From Solimonas sp. K1W22B-7 (lineage in GTDB: Bacteria; Pseudomonadota; Gammaproteobacteria; Nevskiales; Nevskiaceae): 64,000 nt of DNA. Both the position numbers and the translations under genes were made by a program. Within the stretch, counting starts at the first letter, position 1. Each line of letters opens with the position of its first letter. Location: the NCBI RefSeq assembly GCF_003428335.1, contig NZ_CP031704.1:3658001-3722000 (forward strand), in the 5' to 3' direction. Below the pieces are notes generated by a model, which did not search any database, was not told where the DNA came from, and saw only the letters and a list, made by a program, of their open reading frames with translations. Of this stretch, positions 43,140-51,993 are shown piece by piece.

Positions 43140-43831
43140 CAGCTGAGCCCCACCACGGGCAGCGCCGCACCATGCACCGCGCGCGCAGCATCGGAGCAGA
43201 GGAACAGGATCACGCTGGCCAGGTCCTGCGGTGCCACCCACTTCGAAGGGTCGGCGTCGGGCATCGCCGCGCGGTTGGGCGGCGTGTCGATGATGCTGGG
43301 CAGCACGCAGTTGACGTTGACACCCTGCTCGCGCAGCTCGGCGGACATCGCCTCGGTCATGCGGATCACGGCGCTCTTGGAGACGCTGTAGGCGCCCATC
43401 AGCGCCGCGCCCTTCTGGCCGGCCCCGGCACCGACGTTGACGATGCTGCCGCGGCCCTGGGCGATCATGCCGGGCACCACCGCCTGCACCATGTTGAGCA
43501 GGGTCAGCGCGTTGATGTCCCACATCTTCTTCCACTCCGCCGCCGGGGTGCTGTGCACCGGCGTGCCCATGCTGAAGCCGCCGGCGATGTTGCACAGCGC
43601 ATCGACGCGGCCGGCCTGCTGCACCGCCTGCGCGGCGGAGTCGGCGTCCGTGAGATTGGCGGCCAGCAGCCTGCGGCGCGGATCGCTGCCGGGGTAGGCC
43701 TTCTGCAGCCCTTCGAGCTGCAGGTCCACCAGCGCCAGCGTCGCGCCAGCGGAATAAAAGGCCTCGGCCACCGCGCGGCCGAGACTGCCGGCGGCGCCGG
43801 TGATCATCACTGTCCTGCCTTGCATGCTCAT
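43139..43831 (-). CDS. short-chain dehydrogenase/reductase (SDR)
   Basis: This 230-residue classical SDR has the cofactor loop TGAAGSLG at about residues 11-18, the catalytic set with YSVSK, and CNIAGG in place of NNAG. At 230 residues it is short but complete. It is first in a two-gene operon with the SnoaL-like protein; the pair resembles steroid or aromatic side-chain modules. The gap 43832-44078 upstream has no gene and is where base composition shifts to lower GC. Confidence 0.86.
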   Translation of the reverse strand: MSMQGRTVMITGAAGSLGRAVAEAFYSAGATLALVDLQLEGLQKAYPGSDPRRRLLAANLTDADSAAQAVQQAGRVDALCNIAGGFSMGTPVHSTPAAEWKKMWDINALTLLNMVQAVVPGMIAQGRGSIVNVGAGAGQKGAALMGAYSVSKSAVIRMTEAMSAELREQGVNVNCVLPSIIDTPPNRAAMPDADPSKWVAPQDLASVILFLCSDAARAVHGAALPVVGLS

Positions 43832-44078
43832 GGCGATCCCACATCATTGATGAGAGAACGCTAACACGAGGGCCCTGGCGAAAACCCATCTGTATGGGTG
43901 AAATTCACCCCACCTTATACAAGGGGACGGCGGCAATCCATTCGGGCGCCCAGAGCATCCTCCAGCTTTAACGATGCCCCCGGAAACCGGCAAGGCGCAA
44001 TACGCCCTAGACAGATGGAACAGGCTGCTCCGCGCTAGTTGCCGGCTTCGAGCCCATCGGCTCTATTCTCTTCGCCCC

Positions 44079-45035
44079 CTACACTCCAAGTAAGTTAACT
44101 TTACGGTCATGGAATACTTTCAGAACAATGAACACAAGTTGGGACAGCAGAACATGAGCCGCTAGATAGCCCATCGAAATACCGGCAGAAAAGATACTCG
44201 CTACGCTCTCTTGGAACTCTTGAATTGTCAAAGGTTGCCCACTGCACATGACGATCGCGGTGGATCGGCTGCGCTGTAGATAATCGGATACACGACCGAT
44301 GACATGGAATAAATCCGGATCCCAGCCGCTTAGGAAAGGAACAGAGCCCAGAATCAGGAAGCTTACGATCACCCCAATGATTACCGGCACGTCGATCAAC
44401 CAGAGTTGCTGCTTTAAATAATCTCTATTGAGACCCAACTTTGGAATCAGCTTGACAAGTTCCGGTCTCGCGACACACGCATCGTAAGCCCTGCTCATCC
44501 CCTTGAGCGTCAGTATGTCAGCGACCAAAAAAGCCAGAAACATCCCACAGACACAAAGGTCGTGCAACAAAGCCCTGCTGTGCAAGACGTGCAGGCTGCA
44601 CGCATCCGTTTGGGCTTTGTCTTGTCGGAAGAAGAGTAGCGATAGCAGCACGATGGATATCCCATACACCGTCAGCTCGAGAATAATTTTTGCCGCTCTT
44701 ATTTGCGATGCTCCAGCAGTTATTTTTGCGATGGACATCATGCTGTCTAGATCTTCGCGATAGCCACTTGTCGCTGATATGACTGTCGCCAGACTTGCGA
44801 ACAGCATGGCATACACAAAGTTGATGCCATGGAACGGAAACTTTGGCACAACTACCCAGTTGCGAACCGCATACGAACTATCGGAGTGTACCAAGTACAT
44901 ATAAATGAAGAAGACAAGAACTCCCCAAATCAGGGGACGGAACGCCTTGAGGTAGTGCAGGGTCAACTGAAGCACCCTTTGAAACCCATGGTGATCCGGC
45001 TTATCCATACCAGTAGCGCCGTCGTTATCAGCCAT
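44079..45035 (-). CDS. six-helix integral membrane protein of unknown function
   Basis: This 318-residue protein shows six hydrophobic segments, for example LIWGVLVFFIYMYLV, FVYAMLFASLATVI, ILELTVYGISIVLLSLLFF, VPVIIGVIVSFLILG and YLAAHVLLSQLVFIVL. No transporter signature was recognised. It is last in the ABC-transporter operon and its ATG at 45035 overlaps the SDR stop by 8 bp, so it is translationally coupled. It could be a second inner-membrane component. It does not resemble an ABC permease. Confidence 0.75.
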   Translation of the reverse strand: MADNDGATGMDKPDHHGFQRVLQLTLHYLKAFRPLIWGVLVFFIYMYLVHSDSSYAVRNWVVVPKFPFHGINFVYAMLFASLATVISATSGYREDLDSMMSIAKITAGASQIRAAKIILELTVYGISIVLLSLLFFRQDKAQTDACSLHVLHSRALLHDLCVCGMFLAFLVADILTLKGMSRAYDACVARPELVKLIPKLGLNRDYLKQQLWLIDVPVIIGVIVSFLILGSVPFLSGWDPDLFHVIGRVSDYLQRSRSTAIVMCSGQPLTIQEFQESVASIFSAGISMGYLAAHVLLSQLVFIVLKVFHDRKVNLLGV

Positions 45036-45789
45036 TGGTTGGATCCAAAATTTCCGGATCAATCGAATTTCTGGAGAAAATCGAATCCCCAAAGAAACTC
45101 TGGGAATACTTCCAATATTGAATTTCACTTCCGTTGACCTGGATGCCCATAGTTGTGGCCATGTCGATGGCATAGGCAGCCAATCCATTAACCGGAACCC
45201 AATCGTCATAGGTGCCAGTAGGTTTAATCCGCCGTTCGGTCTCTGTCTGCAGAGTCGCCACGGCAATCGCATTGATGGCGATACCGAACCGGGCATTTTC
45301 ATTTGCAAGGGTCTGTACCGCACTCAGCAGGGCGAGCTTGCTCATATTGAAAGGCCCCATGAAAGGATATGCTGCCTCCTGCGTATGCGAGGTGAAGGCA
45401 ACCAACCGTCCACTGCGCTGCCTCCGCATACGCGGCAAAACGGCCTTTGCTGCTCCAAGGAAAGTAAGGCTATTCGCGGCAAAGACAGCAGCGACTGTCG
45501 CCAGAGTCGTGCGATGCAAAGGAGCTGTTGCTGGAAAAGCCCCCGCACAATGCAACAACCCTATGTTGTCACAGGGAATTTTATCCAACGACTCCGCCAA
45601 TTTTCTGGCACCTGCATCCTCGCTTAAGTCCACCCCTGTCAAGCAGGTCACTTTTGGCCATGGAACATCAAGAGAACGACTCCTCGTAGTCGCAATGATG
45701 CAATCAACGTCCGATCGGTTCGCCGCTGCAGACAGTACGATCCGGCCAAGTTCTCCAGCTGCACCGGTGATAATCAAGCAAGTGCTCAT
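45028..45789 (-). CDS. SDR-like protein, catalytic Tyr replaced by Phe
   Basis: This 253-residue protein has the cofactor loop TGAAGELG at about residues 8-15 and HCAGAF in place of NNAG. The active-site Ser (AFTSHTQ) is followed 13 residues later by Phe in FNMSK, where classical SDRs have Tyr; Lys is kept. Its start overlaps the ATPase frame stop (ATGA). An SDR between ABC-transporter genes is unusual and could act on the transported solute. Confidence 0.8.
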   Translation of the reverse strand: MSTCLIITGAAGELGRIVLSAAANRSDVDCIIATTRSRSLDVPWPKVTCLTGVDLSEDAGARKLAESLDKIPCDNIGLLHCAGAFPATAPLHRTTLATVAAVFAANSLTFLGAAKAVLPRMRRQRSGRLVAFTSHTQEAAYPFMGPFNMSKLALLSAVQTLANENARFGIAINAIAVATLQTETERRIKPTGTYDDWVPVNGLAAYAIDMATTMGIQVNGSEIQYWKYSQSFFGDSIFSRNSIDPEILDPTNG

Positions 45790-46780
45790 CTTTGGCGCCC
45801 CATAATTTGACTCCAGTCGACCATTGACCAACGAAGAAAATGTCCGCGCCTATAAATGGCTGCCTCCACGGAACGATTCGCTCGGAGTTCCGAGGCGAGT
45901 CGTTCGGACAAACGAAACTCGGTGCCCTGTCGGACAAATCCCAGGCTCCTATTAGTCTCGGCCGGAAAGCAAGCCACCTCATCCGACGGTCCTAAGGGAC
46001 TTCTTTCTGCATGCGAATCTTGCAGCGGCCAAACGGAACATCCAGGGCCATAAACAACACGAAAGGCATTGATCGTGGGCGGAGCCCTCGCAAAAGCATC
46101 GGTATCGACAACCGGAAGTCCGCGGATGGTATGCCCCCCGAGCAATCCGCAATGGTCTCTGCAAACACCACGCGCCCGGCCAGAAAAGCGACTTCCTCCC
46201 AATGATGGCTGATGTAAAGCGCACAAATTCCGAGGCGCCGCAGGACACCCTGGAGATCTATGAGAAAATCCTCCCGAATAGAGGGATCCAAACCTGTCGC
46301 TGGCTCATCCAATATCAGAAGATCCGGCCGGACGCTCAGGGTTCTAAGAAGCATCAAGCGCTGGGCCTCTCCGCCGCTGATTCTCTCTATGCCGATCTTC
46401 GACGCCAGTATGGACTCCAATTTCAGCTGTTTTGCCAAATCGGCAAAAATGGCCGGATCGAATCTCATCCTGTAGCGCCCCACGCCTTCGAGAAGCCTCG
46501 CATTCCTGTAGATAGACAAATGCGAGAACAGGACAGCGGCTTGCGGAAGATAGGCGATAACCAAATCCGGCTGAACAACATTGATACCGGCAACTCGCCC
46601 GTGATAGCGAGCGGTCATAACCTGTTTGGCAAGCGTGCTCTTTCCAGAACCACTCGGCCCCATGAGTCCAATTACCCTGGATGCGTCATCGGTCGCGTCC
46701 CAATCGAGGCTCGCCGTGACCTGATCGAAAACAACACGGGGCCCGAAGGCGAGCCTAAATCTTTCAAGATCAATCCGCAT
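45786..46780 (-). pseudogene. ABC transporter ATP-binding protein, frameshifted at a G6 run
   Basis: The first ~215 residues have a full ATPase: Walker A GPSGSGKST, Q-loop LPQAAVLF, signature ISGGEAQRL, Walker B LLILDEPAT and the H-loop SHHWEEV. The frame then hits a run of six C on the plus strand (46134-46139) and ends 45 codons later at 45992. One added G on the coding strand at this run joins the frame running to 45786, giving a ~331-residue protein whose stop overlaps the SDR start as ATGA, as in the rest of the operon. The tail resembles a TOBE-type extension. The start at 46780 overlaps the permease stop by 11 bp. Confidence 0.75.
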
Positions 46781-48424
46781 GTCGCAACCGCCAAGCGAAG
46801 ATGCTCGCGCGGCCCCACACCCATAGAAACATCGAAAAAAAAGCCGCTTGAGAGAGGACAATCATTCCCGCCAACGAGTAGTTCGCAGACCGCCCTGTAG
46901 TGGCGCGGCTCATGATGTCGCTCATCGAAGGGATTTGCGCCTGGAACACCGAGGCAATCACGCCTTCATTCAAGATAAGATTGAAGCAAATTGCCGCAAC
47001 CGCTAGGTGGACAACGATGTTCGGCATGAGAAATGTGATTATTCCTCGAACATTAACCGATGCGCCGGAATTTTTTAGGTAGCGAATTTCCTTGTCCTGG
47101 ATAGACAGCGCCGCTGGAACCAGGAGCACAAACACAATCGGGAAAAAGCGAAGAACCTGGGCAACGAACAGCCACCAAGCACCCGCGCCTTCACTCTCGA
47201 ATCCCCCCAGGAATGCAAAACCAAAAACCGCCACAGCCAAGCTGAGCGGAGGAACATAGCCGACGGCGATCGCCACTGTGCTAGCCAGACCTAGTCCACG
47301 CGGCGCCGATCCATCGCTGCAGTCGAGTCCGTCTCGAAGCCAATAGACCAATGTAGCCGCGATCATCCACGACAAGAGCGCTGCAGCAGCCGATAGCAGT
47401 CCTGTTTTCCACAAGGGAGCCAGCCCAGCGAGATCACCAGGGCGCAGCCCCGAGAGGGTGTATCCGAAAAATCCGAGAACCATCACGGCAACTGCAAATG
47501 CGGGCCATACCCTCGCAGTCTCCGCTTCTCGAACGGCCCTATTCCGACTGTCGAAAGCAGGAGACGAAATCCACTTGGCAAGAAAAACATACATCACAGC
47601 CAGGAGACCGAAAATCAAGGCAAACCCAAAAGTCGCCAAGACCCCCAGCAAAACAATCTCATGGACCGCCTCGGCGGCCGACCTCAGGGAGAGCAGCACC
47701 ATGAAGTTGCGATCAAGAGCGTGAGCTATCAGTTCTGTATGTGCCGCAACCGACGGGCGGATCGAGAGCTGGGCGATCAGATGATCATTTGCCGCGTCCT
47801 GAAATGTGAATGCTGTCACGACCAAGAGTGGTGGCCCCCAATGACCCACCAATTCGAAGCGCGCGTATGCCCCGCCTGAGAACCCCGTCTGAAAAGCGTA
47901 TAGCCGCTTGTCCAGTGGTATTTGCATCATCGCAAGCAAGAACAGCCAGATCAGGAGCGGCGCGTAGCGTATCGTTTGAGCCACTGCCTCGATGAGAATT
48001 ACCGTAAACTGCCCGCACTCGTCGGAGCCAGTGATAGCCAGCAACACCCCCCCGCACTTCTATATAGAAACGCGAACGAGGCACCACCTATTAACAAAGG
48101 TGCAATCGCAAGTGGCAACATCATGCACAGCACATCGATTTCCCGATCCGCCGTCGAAGCCATCAGAAACCTGCGCGTCATGGATACCGCTACGCAGATA
48201 GCAAGGACGCCCGTCAGAACGCTGGCCAAGAGGGCTGAGAGTAGGCTGCGCCACAACGATGGCCCGTATTGCTCCAGCAAGTACGGCACCCCTCCCTTGA
48301 TCCCATCGGCTTCGGGCCCAGTTGCAACAACTGCCACTGCCAATGCAAGCAGCGGTGCAGATAGAACAAACGGCACAATAGTGCCTGCCGGGACTACCCT
48401 GTTTGCCTCGACAATCGGACGCAT
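46770..48424 (-). pseudogene. fused two-domain ABC permease, frameshifted at a G7 run
   Basis: The first frame (48424-48047) codes for membrane helices VPFVLSAPLLALAVAVVA and MLPLAIAPLLIGGASFAF. It goes out of register at seven C on the plus strand (48047-48053), and the second frame (46770-48047) continues with helices and an EAA-like loop (AALSIQDKEIRYLKNSGASV). One extra G on the coding strand would join them into ~551 residues with about 12 helices, typical of FbpB/ThiP-like fused permeases. The start overlaps the SBP stop (TAATG). Confidence 0.75.
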
Positions 48425-49761
48425 TAACCTACTGCACGCCTGGCCTCAATCAGCTCTGTTGCCCGCGACCCTACTGCCTCAGAGGGAATCTCCCCGCGCC
48501 AAGCCTCCTGGAGCGCCTGGGTTATCTTCTCCGAGATCAATGTGGCATCGAGTCCGGCCTCCAGCATGTAAACCCCGCGCTCCAGCGATTGCCGAACAGC
48601 CGGCATGTAGGGTTTGGCCAGGACTTCCGGATCGGACAGAGCCGATCTCGTGGGAGGAAATAGGCCATCAAGGGCAAGCTTCTTTTGGACCGGCTTGGAC
48701 AACAGATGGGAGATGAGGTCGACGCACGCAGACGGAACATCGGTTTTACGGTTAATAAAGAACGAGCCCCCTGCGATCATTGAGCGATCACCAGGAATTG
48801 GCGCAAACCCGAACCCCCCGGCTTTCGCTAAGTCCGGGATATAGTCCGTCCACATTATCGCGAACGCCGCCTTGTGCTCCAGCATCAGGTCGCGCTGCCG
48901 AACCGCATCGTTGAAGAAAAAGTCGCCGGCACTAGCGCTTTTTAAGGACAGGTACAAATCAGCCGCGCGCGCGGCCTCGATAGTTCTTAGCGTCAAAGGC
49001 GTCTGGATGGTCGATTGCCAGCCATACTTCTTCTCCATCACCTTCCCCCCCATACCGAACAGGAAGTTCATCCACTCGTAGTAGAGCCAACCTCCATCGG
49101 CTCCTTGCAGGACCACGCCTTTGAATGCTTTGTTGGCCTCAGCTACGAGTTTCGCTGTGTCCGCGAACTCCTGCCACGTCCTTGGCGGCGCGAAATCGCG
49201 TCCGAAATGCGTGCGATAGGCTTGAACCACTCGTGGATCTGAGAACACCTCCTTGCTGTACACCAATACCATCGTATTTGCTGAAAAAGGATATGCGACC
49301 GGACGAGAGTCGTCCGCATCGACACCCCCTGCACTGCCGTAGTATCCAAGCTCTTTCCAGACATTGGGCAAGAGGTCGGCTTCGAAATCGAAAGACTGGT
49401 TTTCTCTTGCAACTGATTTCGACTCCCCGACATCGAAGACATAGTGGTTTTCTGCGTAGCGAGGCAGATCGAAGTTGTATCCAAGGACCACATCGTAGAG
49501 ACCACTCCCCTGGGTAAAAGCAGTCATTGCCTTGGCGGATGCCGTCGTGAAATTCGTAGCCTCCACCGTGCTCCTGGTGCCTACCGCCAATTGACTATCG
49601 GCCAGATAGCGCGCAATCGCCTGCAGATTGGATGAGTCCTCTCCGATGATGCTGACAACGGCATCTTCTTTTTGACGTGTACGCATCGTAAGGGCCAGCG
49701 TGCCGAGCCCCGCAGATCCTGCGGCCAGAAGGCCGCCAATGACTACCTGACGTCGTTGCAT
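48424..49761 (-). CDS. ABC transporter solute-binding protein (family 1 type)
   Basis: This 445-residue protein has an N-terminal signal (MQRRQVVIGGLLAAGSAG), not a clear lipobox, then a two-lobe binding fold with YDVVLGYNFDLPRYAENHYV, SANTMVLVYSKEVF and GPIPGD-like loops (GFAPIPGDRSM). It resembles extracellular solute-binding family 1 (sugar, glycerol phosphate or similar). The ATG at 49761 follows a GGGGGAAGC-like region. It is first in the operon. The pairing of an SBP family 1 with a fused permease is less common. Confidence 0.85.
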   Translation of the reverse strand: MQRRQVVIGGLLAAGSAGLGTLALTMRTRQKEDAVVSIIGEDSSNLQAIARYLADSQLAVGTRSTVEATNFTTASAKAMTAFTQGSGLYDVVLGYNFDLPRYAENHYVFDVGESKSVARENQSFDFEADLLPNVWKELGYYGSAGGVDADDSRPVAYPFSANTMVLVYSKEVFSDPRVVQAYRTHFGRDFAPPRTWQEFADTAKLVAEANKAFKGVVLQGADGGWLYYEWMNFLFGMGGKVMEKKYGWQSTIQTPLTLRTIEAARAADLYLSLKSASAGDFFFNDAVRQRDLMLEHKAAFAIMWTDYIPDLAKAGGFGFAPIPGDRSMIAGGSFFINRKTDVPSACVDLISHLLSKPVQKKLALDGLFPPTRSALSDPEVLAKPYMPAVRQSLERGVYMLEAGLDATLISEKITQALQEAWRGEIPSEAVGSRATELIEARRAVG

Positions 49762-50074
49762 GCTTCCCCCATCACCATCGTTAAGTAAAGGCAAATGTGG
49801 CGCAAGCGAAAATGTGCGCCAGATCTTCAGCAGGCACGTAAAAAATTCGGCAGCCCTTACTTCATTAGCGCCAAGATTTTCACTGAAATCGGCCGGTGAA
49901 AATTCATAGGAGCAATAGTGCACTTAAAATTTCTATCAGCTCGAAAGTTATGAGACATGAACCATGTGTCATGTCGGAAATTCTATTTATGACTGCAGTT
50001 ACCCCACCCCAGCATCAGCGGCCTTGCTGAGCTTGTCGAAGTACGGACGGACTTTCCCCTCGGCCGGTCAACTA

Positions 50075-50115
50075 GTTACCGCTCACCCTTCGACAGGCTC
50101 AGGGCGAACGGTAAC
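50075..50115. repeat. short inverted dispersed repeat
   Basis: GTTACCG and CGGTAAC flank CTCACCCTTCGACAGGCTCA followed by GGGCGAA, a repeat form common between genes in proteobacteria. It lies in the 385-bp gap 49762-50146 after the low-GC block, which otherwise has no gene. AT-rich sequence around 49930-50000 probably carries the ABC operon promoter. Confidence 0.65.
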
Positions 50116-50146
50116 TTTTTCAGAGCTTACCTAGGGTGCCTTGCGC

Positions 50147-50536
50147 TCAGTCCAGCAGCGGCAGCAGGAAGGCAAACACCAGCCCCACGCCGTAGATCGC
50201 CAGCGAGAACAGGTACACGCCCAGGCTGACGCGGCGCGTGCGGGCGCAGGCCGCGGCCAGCTGCGGATCTATCGGGCAAGGCGCGTTGCGTGCACGCAGC
50301 TGCAGCCAGCCGGCCACCGCCAGCATCGCCCCCGCCGCGCCGAACACCAGGCCCTTGTGCGCCGACAGCCACACCAGCTGCGGCACGGCGCTGACCAGGC
50401 CGGCCAGCGTAGCGCCGGCCCCCAGCGTCACCAGCAGCGCCGGCAGGGCGCAGCACAGCAGCGTGGAACTGCTGGTGAAGATCGACAGCAGCGCGCTCCA
50501 CAGGCTGCCGCGCAATTGCGGATCCAGGTTGCTCAT
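50147..50536 (-). CDS. MerT-like small membrane transport protein
   Basis: This 129-residue protein has about three or four membrane helices. The first carries vicinal Cys (STLLCCALPALLVTLGAG), as in MerT-type mercury transporters; later LRARNAPCPIDPQL adds a loop Cys. It overlaps the HMA-protein stop (ATGA). The metal (copper, mercury or other) cannot be told from sequence. Confidence 0.72.
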   Translation of the reverse strand: MSNLDPQLRGSLWSALLSIFTSSSTLLCCALPALLVTLGAGATLAGLVSAVPQLVWLSAHKGLVFGAAGAMLAVAGWLQLRARNAPCPIDPQLAAACARTRRVSLGVYLFSLAIYGVGLVFAFLLPLLD

Positions 50537-50871
50537 GGCTTGACCTTGAGCCGCGCGCGCAGCGCGTCCAGGGTCTCGGCCTTGCGCTCGATCGCCTGCA
50601 CCGTGTAGCCCGCCTCGGTCAGCGCCTCGCGCAGTACGGGATCCGCCAGGTCCTGCCCCGGCTTGGGCACTACCGCGACCAGGCCGTTCTCCAGGCTCAC
50701 GAAGACTTCCGCCGTGGCGTCCATCTTGCCGAGCTTCTTGGAAATGCCCTGGGCGCAGAAGGCGCAGACCAGGCCGTCCACCTTCATCTCGATGGTGCGC
50801 GGCGCGTCCTGCGCCAGCGCGGTGAAACTCAGCATTGCCGCGATCAACACGGCCGTCAGATTGCGAATCAT
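50533..50871 (-). CDS. exported heavy-metal-associated (HMA) domain protein, MerP-like
   Basis: This 112-residue protein has a Sec signal peptide (about residues 1-21), then one HMA domain with the metal motif GLVCAFC (CxxC) and a C-terminal helix. It should carry a soft metal ion in the periplasm. It is co-translated with the MerT-like membrane protein and lies 10 bp after a beta-barrel-like protein. Confidence 0.85.
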   Translation of the reverse strand: MIRNLTAVLIAAMLSFTALAQDAPRTIEMKVDGLVCAFCAQGISKKLGKMDATAEVFVSLENGLVAVVPKPGQDLADPVLREALTEAGYTVQAIERKAETLDALRARLKVKP

Positions 50872-50881
50872 GGAAATACTC

Positions 50882-51544
50882 CTAGAAATTGAACATGAAC
50901 ATGGTTTGCAGCTTGCCGTCCTGGGTCACGCCCGCCTCGACCCAGGCGGCGCCCCAGCTGCCGTTCTTGAACAGGCGCAGCAACGCCGCTGCTTCCACTC
51001 CGTCGTAGAGGCCGCCGGTGTAGTCGCGGCCCTGGATCACGAACCAGGTGGCGAGGCGGTCCCAGTCGTGGGCATACGGCGCCCAGCCGAGCTGCACGGT
51101 GTCGATGCGATGCGAGAAGGCCTCGCGCGAGTACTGCCAGTCGGTGCGCAGCGAGCCGTAGACGCGCAGGGTTTCGTAGTCGGCCTGAGCGCCGGCATTC
51201 CAGGCGCCCTTGCGGCCTTCGAAGCCGTCGCCCTGGGCCTGGCCGACACCGCCCCAGGCGAAGACGTTGGCCTGCGCGCGCGGCAGGTTCCAGCGCTTGA
51301 GCAGGACGTTGCCGCGGACATAGCTGATCTCGCGAGAGAAGGTCTGCTCCTCGTCGTCGAGCCGCAGATGGCCGGCGCCCAGCGACCAGCGATAGCCCGG
51401 CGCGTAGAAGACCTGCAGTTCCTGCATGGTGCCGGCGCCGTACTCGCCCATGACGGTGGTGCCGCCCTGGTAGGCGATGGGCTTGGCGTAGACAGCGGCG
51501 GGCAGCAGGCAGGCCAGCGCGCCGAAACAGCGAATGAGGGACAT
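50882..51544 (-). CDS. exported probable outer-membrane beta-barrel protein
   Basis: This 220-residue protein has a Sec signal peptide (LACLLPAAVYA) and alternating hydrophobic/polar strands with many Tyr, Trp and Gly (YRWSLGAGHLRL, WFVIQGRDYTGG). It ends in Phe (MFMFNF), the pattern recognised by the outer-membrane assembly machinery. The ATG at 51544 follows TGGAGGACGCC. It is grouped with metal-handling genes and could be a metal-related porin; that link is by position only. Confidence 0.75.
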   Translation of the reverse strand: MSLIRCFGALACLLPAAVYAKPIAYQGGTTVMGEYGAGTMQELQVFYAPGYRWSLGAGHLRLDDEEQTFSREISYVRGNVLLKRWNLPRAQANVFAWGGVGQAQGDGFEGRKGAWNAGAQADYETLRVYGSLRTDWQYSREAFSHRIDTVQLGWAPYAHDWDRLATWFVIQGRDYTGGLYDGVEAAALLRLFKNGSWGAAWVEAGVTQDGKLQTMFMFNF

Positions 51545-51600
51545 GGCGTCCTCCAGTGAAAGCGAACAGGCGCAGGCCGCGGTTGCGGCGTGCGTAGGCT

Positions 51601-51960
51601 TCAGCTTTCGGAGGGCGCGGGTGGCCTGAGCAAGGCCAGGGGGTGAGCCGGCAGGGGCGCCGGCGGCAGGCCGGTGGCCTGCGGGTGGAAGGACGGGTAG
51701 TCCGCGACACCGGCCAGGGCCGGGGCCAGCGCGCTGCTGGCGCCGTAGCAGCTCACGCTGCAGCGGCACTCTTCGTCATCGTCGCAGCAGGGCATCGGGT
51801 CCTGCGTGCCGGCGTCGCCGTGACAGGGCATCGCTGCCTGTGCCTGGCCGTGCTCATGCTGCTGCGGCGCCGGCAGCGCCATCGGCAGCGCCCAGGCACT
51901 GCCCAGGCTCTCCAGCAGGAGCACCAGGACCAGCAGGGCGGCACGGAAAGGGCGTGTCAT
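51601..51960 (-). CDS. exported Cys/His-rich metal-binding protein, CopL-like
   Basis: This 119-residue protein has an N-terminal hydrophobic signal (AALLVLVLLLESLGSAWA), then a His-rich stretch (QQHEHGQ) and a dense Cys cluster (MPCHGD, MPCCDDDEECRCSVSC) before a Pro-rich tail. This plan resembles CopL regulators of copper resistance. It heads the metal-handling cluster. The tail (PLPAHPLALLRPPAPSES) is low complexity. Confidence 0.65.
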   Translation of the reverse strand: MTRPFRAALLVLVLLLESLGSAWALPMALPAPQQHEHGQAQAAMPCHGDAGTQDPMPCCDDDEECRCSVSCYGASSALAPALAGVADYPSFHPQATGLPPAPLPAHPLALLRPPAPSES

Positions 51961-51993
51961 GCCGTCAGCATAAGTCGGGACCCGCCTCCAGAG

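Larger units (their letters stand above)
44079..49923. other. lower-GC block carrying a single ABC-transporter operon (probable acquired island)
   Basis: Across this block third codon positions use A and T far more than in neighbouring genes, and GC is visibly lower than the rest of the window. It holds one leftward operon of five genes (SBP, permease, ATPase, SDR, membrane protein). No integrase, tRNA or direct-repeat att sites were found at the edges, so the mode of acquisition is unknown. A dispersed repeat lies near the right edge (50075). Confidence 0.55.

Noticed and set aside
45704-45982. A short minus-strand frame between ATPase and SDR.
   Set aside because: The region is better explained as the frameshifted C-terminus of the ATPase in another frame, ending ATGA with the SDR.
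44079-50146. A prophage or integrative element.
   Set aside because: No integrase, phage structural gene, tRNA or att-like direct repeat was found; only low GC and an operon are seen.
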